A stretch of DNA of 7,156 nucleotides from positions 1-7,156 of the forward strand of contig JAITIB010000116.1 in NCBI GenBank assembly GCA_031279675.1, given 5' to 3'. Positions 6,298 to 7,156 of this stretch are shown here, piece by piece. A program made the position numbers and the translations under genes. Under the pieces are notes generated by a model. That model made no database searches and was not told the origin of the DNA. It worked only from the letters and a program-made list of their open reading frames with translations. Position 1 is the stretch's first letter. Each line of letters opens with the position of its first letter. Source of the stretch: Puniceicoccales bacterium. Lineage in GTDB: Bacteria; Verrucomicrobiota; Verrucomicrobiia; Opitutales; UBA953.

Positions 6298-6409
6298 CGA
6301 CAAGCCGCGCCTCGGGAAAGCGGCGCGCACTCGCCGCACGCCAAAAGATTACTCCCAAGTTTTGGCGTGCGGTGACTCGGCACGACTTTCCCCAAAAAAC
6401 GGCTTGTCG
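6298..6409. repeat. 112-bp imperfect inverted repeat
   Basis: The two halves pair in three collinear perfect blocks: 10 bp (6298-6307 with 6400-6409), 7 bp (6314-6320 with 6386-6392) and 13 bp (6334-6346 with 6360-6372). The loop is 13 bases. Between the 7-bp and 13-bp blocks both sides are 13 bases long and still pair at about half of the positions, as expected for a decaying palindrome. It begins 14 bases beyond the stop codon of the minus-strand gene, so it would form the 3' end of that transcript. It may be a non-autonomous miniature element, a REP-type repeat or a transcript-end structure; it lacks a terminal T-tract on either strand. Confidence 0.7.
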
Positions 6410-6423
6410 GCGTTCCCAATGCC

Positions 6424-7049
6424 TCAAGGTGCGACTGCGCGCCTTTTCCTCCGAAGCAAGCAGAGCAGTCCTACCAACGCCCCTCCTATCATACCGTATG
6501 TACTTGGTTCAGGAATCGGCGCAAGGCTGGCGACGCGAATCCCGAAGTTGTCGTCCCAACGGCCGGGCGTGTAGTCCGTCCGCGACAAGCCAGCGGCGAG
6601 GTTCGTATCATAGTTGCCGTACGAGGCTCCGCGAACAACGCGGTTGGTTGTGTACGTTTCATGCGGACTGTCCGCCCACTCCCACACATTCCCGGTCATG
6701 TCCACCGCCCCATATGCACTCGCATACGTCTCATAGAAATTCACAGGATTCAATCTATACGTCCCGTTGCCTCCATTAACGTCATTATAATACAAACTAA
6801 GGTGGTTCGCACGAGTGCCGTCCATCGTGTCACTTCTACCGCCGTTGGTCAGGACGGACCCGGTCGTCGAATACGTGTGGTATCCGCCAACTCCTGAACC
6901 TCCTTTGTTGGGATCGTAATACGCTGCCTTATACCACTCATTCTCGTCAGGCAATGCCACGAGATCTCCGTCAACGCCTCCGGAGACACGCTGGCGACGG
7001 CAGCGGTGGCAAGGGTGAGGGTTTTGAGGGTTATGGATGTTGTTTTCAT
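6424..7049 (-). pseudogene. Broken SUMF1/FGE-sulfatase-domain protein with PEP-CTERM sorting tag
   Basis: The 5' end (ATG at 7049) encodes a typical export signal: K2, a hydrophobic run rich in T, L and A, and an A-V-A-S-V-S end near residue 22. The rest, in a different reading frame (from about 6990 to the stop at 6424-6426), encodes the C-terminal half of a formylglycine-generating-enzyme-like domain: A-L-P-D-E-N-E-W-Y-K-A-A-Y-Y, G-N-V-W-E-W, R-G-A-S-Y and F-G-I-R-V-A. It ends in P-E-P-S-T-Y, a hydrophobic helix and R-R-K-R-R, a PEP-CTERM tag recognised by an exosortase system. Relatives normally have well over 100 residues between the signal and L-P-x-E-x-E-W; these are missing here and the join changes frame. 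An internal deletion of a secreted, surface-bound protein is the simplest reading. The paired cysteines of true FGE are absent, so the intact ancestor was probably not a sulfatase activator. A sequencing error alone would not explain the missing domain half. Confidence 0.65.
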
Positions 7050-7094
7050 TTTTTTGTCTGCTTGGTTATTGGTTGGTTGTGAGAAAAAAGAGTT
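7050..7094 (-). promoter_or_regulatory. G-poor leader before the broken SUMF-like gene
   Basis: Read on the minus strand, the bases before ATG 7049 are A/C-rich (CCAACCAATAACC, then a run of seven A) and lack a Shine-Dalgarno motif. The composition resembles the leader before serA. Only about 45 bases separate it from the stop of the preceding minus-strand gene, so the two may have been co-transcribed. Confidence 0.3.
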
Positions 7095-7156
7095 TCATGC
7101 CCGCACGAAAGCGGCGCGTTTGCCCACGGCGATGAACCCGCCAACGAGGGCGAAAT
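7095..7156 (-). CDS. C-terminal end of an unidentified membrane-associated protein (partial)
   Basis: One minus-strand frame enters from the right edge and ends at TGA (7097-7095). The 19 visible residues are F-A-L-V-G-G-F-I-A-V-G followed by K-R-A-A-F-V-R-A: a hydrophobic segment, then a short basic tail. That pattern fits the end of a PEP-CTERM protein or of another membrane protein, and the same-strand neighbour is a PEP-CTERM gene. The P-E-P motif itself would lie outside the window, so the identity is open, and with so few residues a chance open frame cannot be excluded. Confidence 0.4.
   Translation of the reverse strand, partial: FALVGGFIAVGKRAAFVRA

Larger units (their letters stand above)
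5988..6423. other. Non-coding, repeat-rich intergenic region
   Basis: This stretch separates serA from the convergent broken gene. It holds a series of inverted repeats (6033-6076, 6085-6106, 6147-6164, 6298-6409) and a long-range pair of 11-base arms, ACGGAACGGCG at 6141-6151 with its exact complement at 6266-6276. Open frames across it give Arg/Pro-rich, low-complexity translations with no domain. It reads as an accumulation of dispersed repeat elements rather than a gene. No transposase or tRNA is visible. Confidence 0.6.

Noticed and set aside
5986..6375. 129-residue plus-strand open frame between serA and the broken gene
   Set aside because: It runs across several inverted repeats, has an Arg/Pro-rich low-complexity translation, and has no ribosome-binding site or domain.
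6849..7049. Independent small exported protein of 66 residues
   Set aside because: After the signal peptide the frame gives an unstructured, R/T/I-rich sequence, while the other frame carries a clear SUMF1-like domain; a frame-shifted gene explains both.

Overview
The window looks like chromosomal DNA from a GC-rich member of the Verrucomicrobiota, most likely an Opitutaceae-type bacterium. The evidence is a truncated sulfatase-modifying-factor-like exported protein ending in a PEP-CTERM sorting tag (P-E-P-S-T-Y, hydrophobic helix, R-R-K-R-R), a LysR regulator of the type I associate with that phylum, and GC-rich dispersed hairpin repeats between genes. This placement is inference from family resemblance; no marker gene is present.

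Layout. Bases 1-615 hold no convincing gene: a period-8 repeat (84-115), an AT-rich stretch, a perfect 14-bp palindrome (415-428) and a short direct repeat. Bases 616-3288 (+) encode one 890-residue membrane protein that joins an alpha/beta-hydrolase fold, a DedA (VTT/SNARE-associated) membrane domain and a C-terminal ATP-grasp domain. Bases 3374-4255 (+) encode a LysR-type regulator whose start codon lies in a perfect 15-base inverted repeat with T-N11-A spacing. Bases 4308-5912 (+) encode a full-length SerA, D-3-phosphoglycerate dehydrogenase with C-terminal ACT domain. Bases 5913-6423 are a non-coding, hairpin-rich stretch made of several inverted repeats, the largest covering 6298-6409. 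Bases 6424-7049 (-) are a broken SUMF1-like PEP-CTERM gene, and 7095-7156 (-) is the tail of another gene on the same strand.

How the genes work together. lysR and serA are co-directional and 52 bp apart, so the regulator may control serine synthesis, itself, or both. The three-domain protein is probably a separate unit: it has its own strong Shine-Dalgarno site and opposite base skew (G-rich coding strand, against C-rich in lysR/serA). DedA proteins include undecaprenyl-phosphate and phospholipid transporters, so its role is most likely in envelope lipid or cell-wall metabolism.

The most interesting item is the three-domain protein. The hydrolase nucleophile position is Gly instead of Ser, while the Asp and His of the triad remain, and the expected E-x-N metal-binding motif of the ATP-grasp domain reads G-V-S. 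Both soluble domains may therefore be non-catalytic, perhaps sensing or binding modules around a lipid transporter. I see no CRISPR array, tRNA, rRNA, transposase or recognisable defence system.
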